From Clostridiales bacterium (GTDB lineage: Bacteria; Bacillota; Clostridia; Christensenellales; Christensenellaceae): a DNA stretch of 64,000 nucleotides. Below the pieces are notes generated by a model. The model worked only from the letters and a program-made list of their open reading frames with translations, ran no database searches and was not told where the DNA came from. Every line of letters starts with the position of its first letter. The first letter of the stretch is position 1. Both the position numbers and the translations under genes were made by a program. Shown piece after piece: positions 16,451-26,348 of this stretch. The stretch is taken from the NCBI GenBank assembly GCA_015056045.1, contig SVGZ01000001.1:88230-152229 (forward strand), given 5' to 3'.

Positions 16451-18043
16451 TTATTTTGCTGCCCGTTTATTATTATCGCTGTTTACCGCTGCATAAGGGC
16501 TCTTTTTTGTATACCCATAGGCTTTTTTGCCGTATGCGCGGTAATATTTGTTGTAATATTTTCTATAATACTTACGGTAATATTTATTGCCGTAGCCTGC
16601 GCTGCCTTCAAGCGTGCAGTTGAAGACGATACCCAAAAGCCTCGATTCGACAAAGTCGAACTGATGAATCGCTGCGGAAAGTGCAAGGCGATCGCAATAG
16701 TTCTGGCGAACGACGATGAGCATACCGTCTGTATATTTGCCGACAGCCAGAGCATCGCTGACTTCGTTTACCGGCGGAAGGTCGAGAACGATATAATCGT
16801 AATTTTCGCGCAGATGCATGAGCATCTTTTCCATTCTTGCCGAGCTTAACAGTTCCATCGGGTTCGGCGGAATTCTGCCTGCGGAAATGACGTGGAAAGC
16901 TTTTTCTTCGCCTTTGAGTCCGCAAAGCTGGATCAGGCTATCCGCACGGCACTGACCTGCAAGGAAATCGGAAAGACCGGGATCCTGTTTAATGGGAAGC
17001 TTATCCGCAACGGAAGGTCGCCTCATATCGCAGTCGATCAGAAGTGTGCGTTTGCCGAGCTGTGATAAGGTATAGGCAAGGTTTACCGCAGAAAGGGATT
17101 TGCCTTCGCCCGTAAGAGCGCTCGAAACGCCGATGACACGGCTGTTCTTTTCATCCGCAAAGGAGAACTGCAGCTTTGTTCTGAGGAGCTTATAGGCTTC
17201 GGATGCTGCAAAGCTGATGCCTCCGCCGACAAGAACAGCTTCGCCGTCTGCATTTGCCGCACTTGCTTTGCCGTATTTATCGTATTTGCTGTATTTTTTA
17301 TAGCCATAGCGGTAATAGCCGCCTTTGCCGTGTGCAAGCATATCGGGAACTGCCGCCAATACAGGCTCCTTGCAGCTTCTTGCAATATCTTCTTCCGAAC
17401 GGATCGTAATATCGGTGATCTCCCGAATAATGAACCATGCCGCCATGACGATGAAACCGCCGGCAAAACCCAGCATGGCATTCCGCATATAATTCGGCGA
17501 ACTCGGTCTTGAAGCGATAACGGCGTAGTCAACGATCTTTGCCGATGTACCTTCGATGATGCTGGAAATTCGCTTCGGCAGGATATGTGCGATCGCATCG
17601 GCGATCTGTTCCGCTTCAACGGGATCTGTACTGGTGACGACGACCTCAAAGATTTCCGTCGAATTGACAGCCGCTGCATCGATCATGCCTTTTAACTCTT
17701 CATATGTGCGGTCAACGCCTGCATAATCGATGACGTCGTTCAAGGATTGACGCGTTTCGAGAATGACGATATAGGATTTAACGAGGCTTCTCGATGCGGA
17801 AATATCGCCCGAATTGATGCTGACGGAAGCTTCGCCCAAAGAAAGCGCATTGTTATTGACATAGAACATCGCAGAGGACTGATATTCCGGCGCAACAAGG
17901 AAGAATGTTCCCGCAAATAATGCCGCTGCGCAAAGCACCGCAACAAAGCAGATGATCCAGCTCTTTCTGAGCAATGCCCGTACCAGTCTTTGTATATCTA
18001 TTTCAATTTCGTCGTTTTTTTCTCTTACTCTGTTTTCATCCAT
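16451..18043 (-). CDS. Wzz/CpsC-CpsD fusion: chain-length regulator and bacterial tyrosine kinase
   Basis: A 530-residue fusion. The N-terminal Wzz domain has transmembrane helices near residues 30-50 and 190-210 with an extracellular loop between. The C-terminal BY-kinase has Walker A LTGEGKS, Walker A' LLIDCDMRRPS and Walker B YIVLDLPP. It ends in a tyrosine cluster (repeats of KYYRKYY around residues 488-505) that would be autophosphorylated. A second Tyr-rich patch (YYRYGYKKYSKYDKY) lies in the linker before the kinase domain, which is unusual. It controls polymer length and export together with the adjacent phosphatase. Confidence 0.9.
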   Translation of the reverse strand: MDENRVREKNDEIEIDIQRLVRALLRKSWIICFVAVLCAAALFAGTFFLVAPEYQSSAMFYVNNNALSLGEASVSINSGDISASRSLVKSYIVILETRQSLNDVIDYAGVDRTYEELKGMIDAAAVNSTEIFEVVVTSTDPVEAEQIADAIAHILPKRISSIIEGTSAKIVDYAVIASRPSSPNYMRNAMLGFAGGFIVMAAWFIIREITDITIRSEEDIARSCKEPVLAAVPDMLAHGKGGYYRYGYKKYSKYDKYGKASAANADGEAVLVGGGISFAASEAYKLLRTKLQFSFADEKNSRVIGVSSALTGEGKSLSAVNLAYTLSQLGKRTLLIDCDMRRPSVADKLPIKQDPGLSDFLAGQCRADSLIQLCGLKGEEKAFHVISAGRIPPNPMELLSSARMEKMLMHLRENYDYIVLDLPPVNEVSDALAVGKYTDGMLIVVRQNYCDRLALSAAIHQFDFVESRLLGIVFNCTLEGSAGYGNKYYRKYYRKYYNKYYRAYGKKAYGYTKKSPYAAVNSDNNKRAAK

Positions 18044-18145
18044 GAAAGGAAGCCTCCGCCGTTCAGGTGCGGCAAATTGCCAACACTTCTACAATTAGTA
18101 TAATAGCAAACATAATAAAGGATGTCAAAATATTATCGGGGAAAA

Positions 18146-19663
18146 CTACAGCTCAAATGAAGTTTTTTGCTCATTTTTTCTCTCCAAAAAGCTCCTATAT
18201 TCTTTTCTGTACAGCAACAGGATCACTACACAGAAGATTGCGGCTATACCAACAGCAATACAGCCATTGATCAACAGTTCAAGCCATTGCGAATCCAACG
18301 CAATCATTAACTTATCCAAAAGAATAAGCAGCATCGCAAACAGTATCATGAAACTATAGTTTTGCAGGTAATATTTCTTCGGCGAAGCATGAAAAGCATG
18401 TTTATAGAGCACATACGGTTCCACGATATGGCAAATAAACAGATTTGTCAAAATCGTTGCCAGAATTGCACCAATAACGCCGATCCATTGCACAAAAAAT
18501 ACCGAAAGTATAATATTGATCGTTCCTTCAATCAGCGGTTTATAGCGGTCATAATAAAAATTACCTGTAGCATCCCTGAAAATCAGTGTGTTTTGTCTTA
18601 AAAAATTGATAAATCCATTGATCGTGATAACAAAAGTAATATCTTTTGCTATGATCAGCTCTTCCTCATACAGTATCGCGATCAGATTATCGATAATCGC
18701 ATAATATCCAAGATGGAAAACGACGCCTGCCATGAAGCAGATCAAATAAGAAAATTCGGAATATCTCTGAATTAGTTCTTTTTTTCCTGCATACAAATGA
18801 CCCCAAGTCGAAGTCAAAGAGGAAAGCCCGAAAGAAATAATATTGCCAACCGACGCCATAATCGTCGTATAATTATTGTATTCCCCCAAAACAGCGACAC
18901 CGATAAAAGCCGAAATAACGACACTATCAAGCGTATTGACGAGCAGACCACCGATTTTATGCATAAACATTGCTTTGATATTCTTTGTCAATTCCACTTT
19001 TGTTTCGCTGTCGAGCTTCTGCTTATCTTTTGTAATATGGTGGTATTTTCTGCCAGCAATGATCTCCGTGATGATCCACTGCACAAGTGCTGAAAGTATC
19101 CGGCAGACGAGGTACCAGACAAAAGAACCCGTTATATACAGCGCAGCGATCTGCAGAATATTTTGCAGAACAATCCCGCCGGAAGTGATCGCAGTCGAAA
19201 TGTAGTTGTTTTTATAGGCATTAATCAGTGCTGTTTTTGCCCCGAAGAGATAGGTAAAAACAACCGAAAGCAGCATCAGGATAAATGTCAGATGCAAATT
19301 GACCTGAAGCTCTGCGTAATCCTTCGCAAAATGAGAAATAAAAGGCGCGAAAAGAAGCCCTGCTATAAGAATGAATCCGCCGATGAGCAGATACAGCCGC
19401 TGAAAAAGGCCATATAAAGCTGAAACCTTTGTCTGATTCCCTTCAACGATCGGCTTATACATACAAAACGTGATCGCCGTTCCGACACCAAGCTCCGCAA
19501 CCGAAAAAAAACCGATAATGCTGAGGTAAAGCGCATTGAGACCATTGGCCTCGTTACCGCAGCTTTGGATAAGGACACGTTTTGTCCAAATATTTAAGAT
19601 TAGGGTGATGATCTTGAGTGTCAGGGATACACTAACATTCAAGATGCTTTTTTTCTTGTCCAT
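18146..19663 (-). CDS. Polysaccharide flippase (Wzx/MATE-like)
   Basis: 505 residues with about 12-14 hydrophobic helices and the polysaccharide-biosynthesis layout. The N-terminus (KRVLIQSCGNEANGLNAL, then a glycine-rich helix) resembles Gram-positive Wzx proteins. It would move the lipid-linked repeat unit to the outer face of the membrane. Its start overlaps the end of the polymerase gene by 32 bases. Confidence 0.82.
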   Translation of the reverse strand: MDKKKSILNVSVSLTLKIITLILNIWTKRVLIQSCGNEANGLNALYLSIIGFFSVAELGVGTAITFCMYKPIVEGNQTKVSALYGLFQRLYLLIGGFILIAGLLFAPFISHFAKDYAELQVNLHLTFILMLLSVVFTYLFGAKTALINAYKNNYISTAITSGGIVLQNILQIAALYITGSFVWYLVCRILSALVQWIITEIIAGRKYHHITKDKQKLDSETKVELTKNIKAMFMHKIGGLLVNTLDSVVISAFIGVAVLGEYNNYTTIMASVGNIISFGLSSLTSTWGHLYAGKKELIQRYSEFSYLICFMAGVVFHLGYYAIIDNLIAILYEEELIIAKDITFVITINGFINFLRQNTLIFRDATGNFYYDRYKPLIEGTINIILSVFFVQWIGVIGAILATILTNLFICHIVEPYVLYKHAFHASPKKYYLQNYSFMILFAMLLILLDKLMIALDSQWLELLINGCIAVGIAAIFCVVILLLYRKEYRSFLERKNEQKTSFEL

Positions 19664-20855
19664 TTTCTAAAACTTCTTTTTTGTCAGCGGTATATGCATC
19701 TGTTTCGTATCTCGCTTCTATTACATATAAGAATAAGGGATACGCAATTACTGCGCAAAAATATGTATAACTCATATTAAACATTGAGTTTATAAAAACC
19801 GCCCCATGAAAACATGCTTTTACAAATAAAGGAATATTATTGTTCTTTGGCCAAAAAACTCCAACCATCTTGCAGTATACCCATAGATATAGAGCAACAC
19901 CAATGTAACCGAAATTCATCAATAAATTAATAATATCATTATGCGCCCAAACAGGATTATTCATATACATCCCACTAACATCATAAACGAAATTAAATCC
20001 GTTTCCGACAAACTGTTGCCAGAACGGCAGAGCAAAAAAAGCTTCAATATCATACTTCCAAAATATAGTTCTGCCGCTTGTAATAGTTCCCCAATAATCA
20101 AAATAGGAATTTTCTGTGTACTGTGTCTCTGCAATTTTATCGCTAATACCACCGATGATAACAAACAACATCCCTATCATCAATAATGGTAACAGCATCA
20201 AATAAAAATTTTTCTTTGATTTAACACGCATATATAAATACATAACATAGAAGATAATAAATATCCCAAAGTATGTTCTTGATTGATTCATAAATGCCGC
20301 AAACATGGGTAATATTAAAAATGCATTATATTTCTTATTCTTTTTACTGATAACCATATGCATAGCCAAAGCAGATATAACAAGAACCGATGGCATAAGT
20401 CTAAAAGAACTACCTGTCAGTGAAATAAAATAATTCTCCCTATAGCTTGATGGAAATAATGCAGAAATACCGACAATTAATGTCCATACCCATAAAACCA
20501 ACTGGATATAGCGCTCTGAATTTGCAAGAATACGTCCTATAGCATCCTTACTTTTAATAATATATAAATATAAAAGCATCCAAAGCAAAAAATAAAAAAG
20601 TATATTAAGATGATACAATGGAAAATCGGTAAAATATAACGCGATCAGATGCAAAACAAACGTCATACCTAATACCAATAATTGCATAGGAGTATAACGA
20701 TATGTATATAAACGCATCAAAATAACACCAGAAATAATCGCCAACCATATTTTGTTAATATCTTCCAGATAATTAACACCCTGCAAAATAGTTAATATAG
20801 AAAATAATAATAATCCTTTGATAAGAAGACTTGTTATCGTCTGTTTTTCCTTCAT
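19632..20855 (-). CDS. Polysaccharide polymerase (Wzy/O-antigen-ligase-like)
   Basis: 407 residues, very hydrophobic, with about ten transmembrane helices and one larger extracellular loop around residues 240-290 (NSYFDYWGTITSGR). Membrane layout and position between a GT2 and the flippase identify it as the likely Wzy that joins repeat units; sequence alone is weakly conserved in this family. The DNA is markedly AT-rich compared with the flanks. Confidence 0.75.
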   Translation of the reverse strand: MKEKQTITSLLIKGLLLFSILTILQGVNYLEDINKIWLAIISGVILMRLYTYRYTPMQLLVLGMTFVLHLIALYFTDFPLYHLNILFYFLLWMLLYLYIIKSKDAIGRILANSERYIQLVLWVWTLIVGISALFPSSYRENYFISLTGSSFRLMPSVLVISALAMHMVISKKNKKYNAFLILPMFAAFMNQSRTYFGIFIIFYVMYLYMRVKSKKNFYLMLLPLLMIGMLFVIIGGISDKIAETQYTENSYFDYWGTITSGRTIFWKYDIEAFFALPFWQQFVGNGFNFVYDVSGMYMNNPVWAHNDIINLLMNFGYIGVALYLWVYCKMVGVFWPKNNNIPLFVKACFHGAVFINSMFNMSYTYFCAVIAYPLFLYVIEARYETDAYTADKKEVLENGQEKKHLEC

Positions 20856-20860
20856 ATTTT

Positions 20861-21856
20861 TTACTTTCGCAACAATAGTTTTCTTGTTAAGAACTCTTCA
20901 AACAGCAAGCCATATTCCAAGGCTTTCTTTCCAAACCACGAACATATAATATAGCACCGAAATTTCAGTGAAATATTTTCTTTCCACACAACCCCTCGTT
21001 GCTCTTTTATCTTTATATACAAATCATGCAGAAGGATTTTTGTATCTTTGTCATACTTATTTAATACAATCCCTCGATAAGTATATACATACTCCGCAAA
21101 AGCTCTTTTAGTAGCAATTCCCTCTAATTCTGGATGTTTTTGCAAAATACCTTCCTTCATTTCTTCAGCAAAACTAATTGCCTTTAGCCTTTTTCTCGGA
21201 ATAAAGGAAGTCATAATCGAATGTTCATGTCGGATATAATCATATAAAGCTTTTTTCCCTAAAATAATTTTTTCTGCTTTTAAAAAAAGTTTATATGTAG
21301 TTGCAAGATCCTCAAATATTTCTCCAAAAGGAAATAATATCCCTTCAAACAAAGTTTTCTTGAACAACTTACCCCAAACAGAGACTGTCATTATCCTATC
21401 ACTGCAAAGTTCATAAAGAGCATCTCTTTGACTTAATAATACTACTTCATCTTTATCATTTCGCTTTTTTGTGAAATAGCCTTCTTCTGTCATATAGTTA
21501 GCACTACACGCCGTAATGTCAGCATCATATTGTCGCAACAAACTAACTAAATAAGCAATATACTCACTTTGTACTTTGTCATCTGCATCTATAAATGCAA
21601 TATACAGACCATTGCTAGATAGAAGTCCTCTGTTTCTCGCTGCTGCCACTCCTGCATTGTCCTGGTGAACTACCTTAATTCTATCATCCTTTTTTGCCCA
21701 TTCATCACAAATTTCGCCGCTTTTATCTTTAGAGCCATCATTAATCAAAATAATTTCAATATTCCGGTAACTTTGACCAACAACGCTCTCCAGACAGGTA
21801 TTCAAATATTTCTCTACATTATAGACAGGAATGATTACCGATACAAGCTCGTTCAT
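20861..21856 (-). CDS. Family 2 glycosyltransferase
   Basis: 331 residues with a GT-A fold: SVIIPVYNVEKYL at the N-terminus, LINDGSKDKS, ARNRGL, and the metal-binding DADD at about residue 95. The C-terminal third is basic and helical. It adds one sugar of the capsule repeat unit on the cytoplasmic face; the sugar cannot be read from sequence. AT-rich like its neighbours. Confidence 0.88.
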   Translation of the reverse strand: MNELVSVIIPVYNVEKYLNTCLESVVGQSYRNIEIILINDGSKDKSGEICDEWAKKDDRIKVVHQDNAGVAAARNRGLLSSNGLYIAFIDADDKVQSEYIAYLVSLLRQYDADITACSANYMTEEGYFTKKRNDKDEVVLLSQRDALYELCSDRIMTVSVWGKLFKKTLFEGILFPFGEIFEDLATTYKLFLKAEKIILGKKALYDYIRHEHSIMTSFIPRKRLKAISFAEEMKEGILQKHPELEGIATKRAFAEYVYTYRGIVLNKYDKDTKILLHDLYIKIKEQRGVVWKENISLKFRCYIICSWFGKKALEYGLLFEEFLTRKLLLRK

Positions 21857-21862
21857 TTTACA

Positions 21863-23089
21863 TTAACTTTCCAATAACAATCGCTCGTATATTTCCTGAT
21901 AGTGCGCTGCCCTTTTATCCCAGGTATAATCTTTCGCTCTTTCAACTGCATTCTTACCTTTTCTGACCACTTCTTCTGGATGTTCGATACATTCTATTAA
22001 AATATTTTTTAATGCTTCGATCATCTCTTCTTTTGTTTCACCATCATAGAGCCAACCACAATCATTATTTACTATTTCTGCACCACCAAATCGATTGACA
22101 GTTACAACAGGTAAACCATTTGCCATTGCTTCCAAAATAACAGAACCACTTGCTTCACGAAAGCTTGGAAATACCAATGCACTAGATTCTCTATATTCAA
22201 AAAACATCTCATTGTATGCAATATTTCCCATAAACTTCACCTTATCATTCAATTGAAGTTCATCACTTTTCTGCAATAAATTGTATCGCTCAGGTCCATC
22301 TCCCACAATAATACATTCATAAAAAAACTCTTTTGGAATCTGTGCTAATACATCGAGTAAGAAGGATACACCTTTCAAATATACTAATCTACCAGCAACT
22401 AAAAATCGACATTTCTTTATCTCTTTTTTTTCTATATCCTCCGCTATAATCAACTCAGACCCACTAATCGATATATCCGAATACAATTCAAATGAAAGTT
22501 TCTTAGGTAATATTTTATATAAATATAAATATGTTTCTTTGTTTGCAAAAAATATATATGAAAGATTTTCTAGTCGTTTACTTAAAACAAACATGAAATA
22601 AAACCATCTATTTGCTGTTACACGAATCCATTCAATCAACTTGTTTGCAGATAGATAAGAAAAATGCGCTTTAGAAATATTTTGAGCTCCAGCGATTGGC
22701 CCACAAACAAACTTTATTCCCGGAATTTTCCCATAATTTCCTATACTACGAAATTCAATCGGCGTAATTTGATGAATAATATCAATTTTTTCTTCTCGGC
22801 AAAGTCGTTTAGCTAGTTTAAAAGCTCTTTTATGCCAAGCATTTAAACGAGTCGTATAAAACGGAGGCTTGAAAAGGGTTTTTATAATTCGTGGAATTTC
22901 GATGTAAAAAAAACGAGGATTCTGTATGTTGTATTTATTTATATAATCTTCTATTTCTTTACGCGACTCTTCTCTTGCAATAACCCACACGTTATTTTGT
23001 TTTGCACTTTCCAGCGGAATATTCCAGCCAATTTTATCTTCACTTCCATAATTGGGAGAGCAAGAACAAGCAATATATAATATATTCAT
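21863..23089 (-). CDS. Family 4 glycosyltransferase
   Basis: ATG 23089 lies nine bases after AAGG and gives 408 residues. The C-terminal GT-B half has LVAGRLVYLKGV, IVGDGPE and the E-x7-E-like region FREASGSVILEAMANGLPVV. The N-terminus (ILYIACSCSPNYGSEDKIGWN) resembles GT4 enzymes of exopolysaccharide loci. It acts in repeat-unit assembly, with donor and acceptor unknown. AT-rich composition suggests transfer together with the GT2 and wzy genes. Confidence 0.85.
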   Translation of the reverse strand: MNILYIACSCSPNYGSEDKIGWNIPLESAKQNNVWVIAREESRKEIEDYINKYNIQNPRFFYIEIPRIIKTLFKPPFYTTRLNAWHKRAFKLAKRLCREEKIDIIHQITPIEFRSIGNYGKIPGIKFVCGPIAGAQNISKAHFSYLSANKLIEWIRVTANRWFYFMFVLSKRLENLSYIFFANKETYLYLYKILPKKLSFELYSDISISGSELIIAEDIEKKEIKKCRFLVAGRLVYLKGVSFLLDVLAQIPKEFFYECIIVGDGPERYNLLQKSDELQLNDKVKFMGNIAYNEMFFEYRESSALVFPSFREASGSVILEAMANGLPVVTVNRFGGAEIVNNDCGWLYDGETKEEMIEALKNILIECIEHPEEVVRKGKNAVERAKDYTWDKRAAHYQEIYERLLLES

Positions 23090-23099
23090 TGAATAAACC

Positions 23100-24302
23100 T
23101 TAATTTTTATAGAAATCAATAATTTTCTCTGTATATTCCTTTACGGTATCATAGGTATTCTCTTGACAATTCGCAGCATACCTGTCCGTTTTTTCCTTAT
23201 CGTTCCATAAAGATCCTATCTTTTGGGTAAGATCATCTATATCTCCACTTTTAAAAAACTCTCCTGTTTTTTCTTCTATGATAAGTTCTGGTATTCCGCC
23301 GATATCTGCGCCCAAAACAGGGGTTCCGCACATCTGACTTTCCAAAACAGAAAACGGACAGTTTTCATAACATTCCGAAGTGATCAGCGAAAATCTTGCT
23401 TCACGGATCAGTTTTTCCAAAGCTTCACCTGTCTGAAAACCAGCAAAACGAATATTTGGCGTTCCTTCCCATATTCCTTCAAGAGGCCCTGAACCGGCAA
23501 AAATAAAATTAACTTCGGGTAAGTTTTTTGCTGCGGAAACAAGAGTTCTGATACCCTTTTCTTCGGAAAAACGCCCGAAATACAGGACATAATCCTGCTT
23601 TTGTGTCTTTTTCATGGGGGCTCTTTCCACAAAATTATGCAGTGCGGTGGTCTTTCCCGCGAGAACAGGGTTCGTATCAAGAAGTCTCTTCATAAAATGC
23701 GAACAGCAGATGATATGGTCGATCTCTCGATAAGTCCCGAGCATCCGCCAAAAAAGAGCTTCTGCTGCGCCGATAATACTGCGTAGTGCTGAGCCGTGAA
23801 TACATTTACCTCTGATACAGTTGAACACGCTGCCATGCAGACATTTTTCGCAGATTTCTTTTGTATTCGGATTCTGACACATATGATTCGGGCAGACAAG
23901 CTGCGGATCATGCGCTGTCATAACGATGCGGCACTTTTTACCGCTTGCACGCTCCCATTTGCGAATTTCAAGGATAATGCTCGGTGTGAGCTGATAATTG
24001 AAATTGTTTAAGTGGCAAACTTCCGGCTGAAAATCTTCCAGAACAAGGCGGATCTTTTTCCTCGCTTCTGTGGAATAAATCGTACGAAGCGGATAACGAA
24101 GTCTTTCTAATAACCGTGCATTGCGGAAATCCATATATTTCGTATACGCGTTTATCCGGTTATGAACGATATTATCTGCATGTTCCATGCCGAAATATTG
24201 GACTTCATGTCCCTCTTTGATAAGCTGCTCGCCTAATTTAAATACGTATGTTTCTGCCCCGCCTCTTGGGTAAAGAAACTTATTGATCATCAGAATTTTC
24301 AT
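23100..24302 (-). CDS. Family 4 glycosyltransferase with a cysteine-rich insert
   Basis: 400 residues. The N-terminus ILMINKFLYPRGGAETYVF and the C-terminal LYFGRFSEEKGI, FAGSGPLEG and CPFSVLESQMCGTPV are classical GT4. At about residues 137-170 there is a cluster of seven cysteines (CPNHMC, ICEKCLHG, FNCIRGKC), the arrangement found in a GT4 subgroup and likely to bind a metal. It overlaps the next upstream gene by four bases, so it belongs to one polycistron. Confidence 0.86.
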   Translation of the reverse strand: MKILMINKFLYPRGGAETYVFKLGEQLIKEGHEVQYFGMEHADNIVHNRINAYTKYMDFRNARLLERLRYPLRTIYSTEARKKIRLVLEDFQPEVCHLNNFNYQLTPSIILEIRKWERASGKKCRIVMTAHDPQLVCPNHMCQNPNTKEICEKCLHGSVFNCIRGKCIHGSALRSIIGAAEALFWRMLGTYREIDHIICCSHFMKRLLDTNPVLAGKTTALHNFVERAPMKKTQKQDYVLYFGRFSEEKGIRTLVSAAKNLPEVNFIFAGSGPLEGIWEGTPNIRFAGFQTGEALEKLIREARFSLITSECYENCPFSVLESQMCGTPVLGADIGGIPELIIEEKTGEFFKSGDIDDLTQKIGSLWNDKEKTDRYAANCQENTYDTVKEYTEKIIDFYKN

Positions 24303-25414
24303 TGATACAGCTCCAAAGTCTCCTTTACGACATCGTCCCAGTTATATTTTTTGCAGATAAACGCCTGCGCTTCGTTTTGATATCGTTGTCTTGCGTCATT
24401 ATCTTTCAGCAAGAATTCAAGTTTTTCCGCAAGAGAATCCACATTTCCTTTTTCAAAAACCGCAGCTTTATTTTCCGTTACTTCCGTCAATTCGGGAATA
24501 TCCGAAACAAGACAGCAATTTCCATAGCTCATTGCCTCAAGCAGCGAAAGAGGCATACCTTCAACATCGGAAGGATGTACATACACAGCAGCATTGCTAT
24601 ACAGGCTGCCAAGTATTTCTCCCTGTACAAAGCCCGTCATGAGGATGCGCTTATCCCCTGCAGCAAGCTTGTACAGTTCTTTTTCGTAATCCGCCGAATC
24701 CGAAGCAGCACCTGCGATGACAAGCTTCTTATCCGTTTCAATTTTTCGGAAAGCCTCGATCAGATAATGCACACCTTTTTCGGGAACAAGTCTGCCCAAA
24801 AACAGAATATACCCCTCTTTTTCCAATTCAAAGCGTTCTTTTGCGGCGTTGATAGACAAAATTTCCGGTTTTTCCACCGCATTTGGGATAAAAACGGTCT
24901 TTCTGCCGTAAGTTTCCATAAAATATTGCTGTACATTGCGGCTTAACACAATGATCTCATCCGCAAATCGCACAGCCATTTTTTCACCAGCACGAATATA
25001 TTTGGAGGCAAAGCCATTTTTCCATTTTTCACGCTGCCAATCGAGCCCATGTATGGTCACAATGACCTTTTTTCCAAAAAGCTTCGGCAAAAAAGTCATA
25101 AATGCCGGACCTTCCGCATGAATATGAACAACTTTTGCACGTGAAAATGAAGACGCCATAGAGGCAAAAAAGCTGGAAGTCACCGCTGCCAGCCCCTTTT
25201 GATCAAGGGTCGGCACTGTTTTTAGCCTTATCCCCTCATACTCTTTTTCTTTTTTTTCGTCATATGCAGCACCACCAATATGATGTCCTCCGCGGTTATA
25301 ACAAGTGAGTTCATGTCCGAGGGCTGCCATTCTGGAAGCAATCATAGAAACGACGATCTCTACACCGCCTTCTCTTGAAGGGATGCGTTTATGCCCAAAC
25401 ATTGCGATCTTCAT
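24299..25414 (-). CDS. Family 4 glycosyltransferase (DUF1972/rhamnosyltransferase-like)
   Basis: 371 residues. The N-terminus FGHKRIPSREGGVEIVV is characteristic of the DUF1972 group that includes pneumococcal WchF-like rhamnosyltransferases acting on the second sugar of the repeat. The C-terminal donor site has LFLGRLVPEKGVHYLIEA and EGMPLSLLEAMSYG. The place immediately after the initiating transferase fits addition of the second residue. Rhamnose specificity is inference only. Confidence 0.85.
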   Translation of the reverse strand: MKIAMFGHKRIPSREGGVEIVVSMIASRMAALGHELTCYNRGGHHIGGAAYDEKKEKEYEGIRLKTVPTLDQKGLAAVTSSFFASMASSFSRAKVVHIHAEGPAFMTFLPKLFGKKVIVTIHGLDWQREKWKNGFASKYIRAGEKMAVRFADEIIVLSRNVQQYFMETYGRKTVFIPNAVEKPEILSINAAKERFELEKEGYILFLGRLVPEKGVHYLIEAFRKIETDKKLVIAGAASDSADYEKELYKLAAGDKRILMTGFVQGEILGSLYSNAAVYVHPSDVEGMPLSLLEAMSYGNCCLVSDIPELTEVTENKAAVFEKGNVDSLAEKLEFLLKDNDARQRYQNEAQAFICKKYNWDDVVKETLELYQ

Positions 25415-25415
25415 T

Positions 25416-26084
25416 TTAAATCCCCGTCATACCGAAAATAGCACCAAAAGTTTTAAAAATGATCTTCCAGTCCGTGAAAAAACTGCGTTCTTCGATATAT
25501 TTGATATCAAGAGCGACCCATTCGCCAAAAGTAAGCTCATTTCGCTTCGGCTGGATCTGCCAATAACAGGTAAGTCCGGGCACGATGAGCATACGCTGCG
25601 CTTCATATTCGCTGTACTGTTCCACTTCACGGATAAGACCCGGTCTCGGGCCAACGATGCTCATATCTCCTTTAAAAACATTGATCAGCTGCGGCAGTTC
25701 ATCGATACTGCATTTGCGGATAAATTTGCCAAAGCGGGTAATCCGCGGGTCTTCTTTGATTTTAAAAGTCGGGCCTTCCATTTCATTCCGATTCAAAAGG
25801 CTTTCAAGCTTACTATCCGCATCAGCACACATCGAACGAAATTTATAGAAAGTGAAAACTTTTCCGTTTTTTCCAACACGCTGCTGCGAATAAAAAGGGC
25901 TTGCACCGGGGCTGTCGATCACAATGATCAAGGCAACGATAAGCATAAAAGGCCAAAGCACAAGAAGAGCAGCACCCGAAAGAAGGATATCCTGCAGGCG
26001 TTTTACAATCTCATAGCTTCTATTCTGTTTTATTCTGATCGGCATATCCTTTTCGCCGGAATCTGCTGTTTTAAGCGGCTGCAT
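25416..26084 (-). CDS. Initiating undecaprenyl-phosphate sugar phosphotransferase
   Basis: Catalytic core of the bacterial sugar transferase family (WbaP/CpsE-type, short form). It has one hydrophobic helix after a basic segment, then QQRVGKNGKVFTFYKFRSM, KIKEDPRITRFGKFIRK, SIDELPQLINVFKGDMSIVGPRP and a C-terminal CYWQI. It loads the first sugar phosphate onto undecaprenyl phosphate. ATG 26084 is eight bases behind GAGG; an upstream in-frame ATG (26102) has no suitable site. First gene of the operon driven from 26202-26230. Confidence 0.9.
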   Translation of the reverse strand: MQPLKTADSGEKDMPIRIKQNRSYEIVKRLQDILLSGAALLVLWPFMLIVALIIVIDSPGASPFYSQQRVGKNGKVFTFYKFRSMCADADSKLESLLNRNEMEGPTFKIKEDPRITRFGKFIRKCSIDELPQLINVFKGDMSIVGPRPGLIREVEQYSEYEAQRMLIVPGLTCYWQIQPKRNELTFGEWVALDIKYIEERSFFTDWKIIFKTFGAIFGMTGI

Positions 26085-26150
26085 GACATTATCCTCAAGC
26101 ATTTACATCCGTTTTGTCCTTTGAATAAGCGTATTGCCCATAGCGATTTT

Positions 26151-26181
26151 TTGTACAGTTCCGTTTTTATTACCTGTACAA
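26151..26181. promoter_or_regulatory. Perfect 8-bp inverted repeat in the capsule operon leader
   Basis: TTGTACAG (26151-26158) and CTGTACAA (26174-26181) flank 15 bases. The element lies about 15-45 bases after the predicted transcription start of the capsule operon. It could be an operator or an RNA hairpin. Confidence 0.5.
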
Positions 26182-26201
26182 ATACGCACATATTCATTGT
26201 A

Positions 26202-26230
26202 ATTTTATCACCTATCATTTTCATTTGCAA
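26202..26230 (-). promoter_or_regulatory. Putative sigma-A promoter of the capsule operon
   Basis: On the minus strand TTGCAA (26225-26230) and TAAAAT (26202-26207) are 17 bases apart, with TG one base before the -10 element (extended -10). It faces leftward toward the initiating transferase and leaves a leader of about 110 bases. Confidence 0.65.
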
Positions 26231-26291
26231 CCGAACAATACAGGTATTTACAGGAAAAACACCGCCAAAGTAGCGCAAAACCAAAGACTTG

Positions 26292-26300
26292 TGATACAAT
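26292..26300 (+). promoter_or_regulatory. Putative extended -10 promoter of the EF-G-like gene
   Basis: TGATACAAT (extended -10) lies about 49 bases before the ATG at 26349; no good -35 is visible. It diverges from the capsule promoter. Confidence 0.45.
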
Positions 26301-26348
26301 ATATTGGTAAGAATTTCGCACGAAACGGAAGGTCACCGACATATATAA

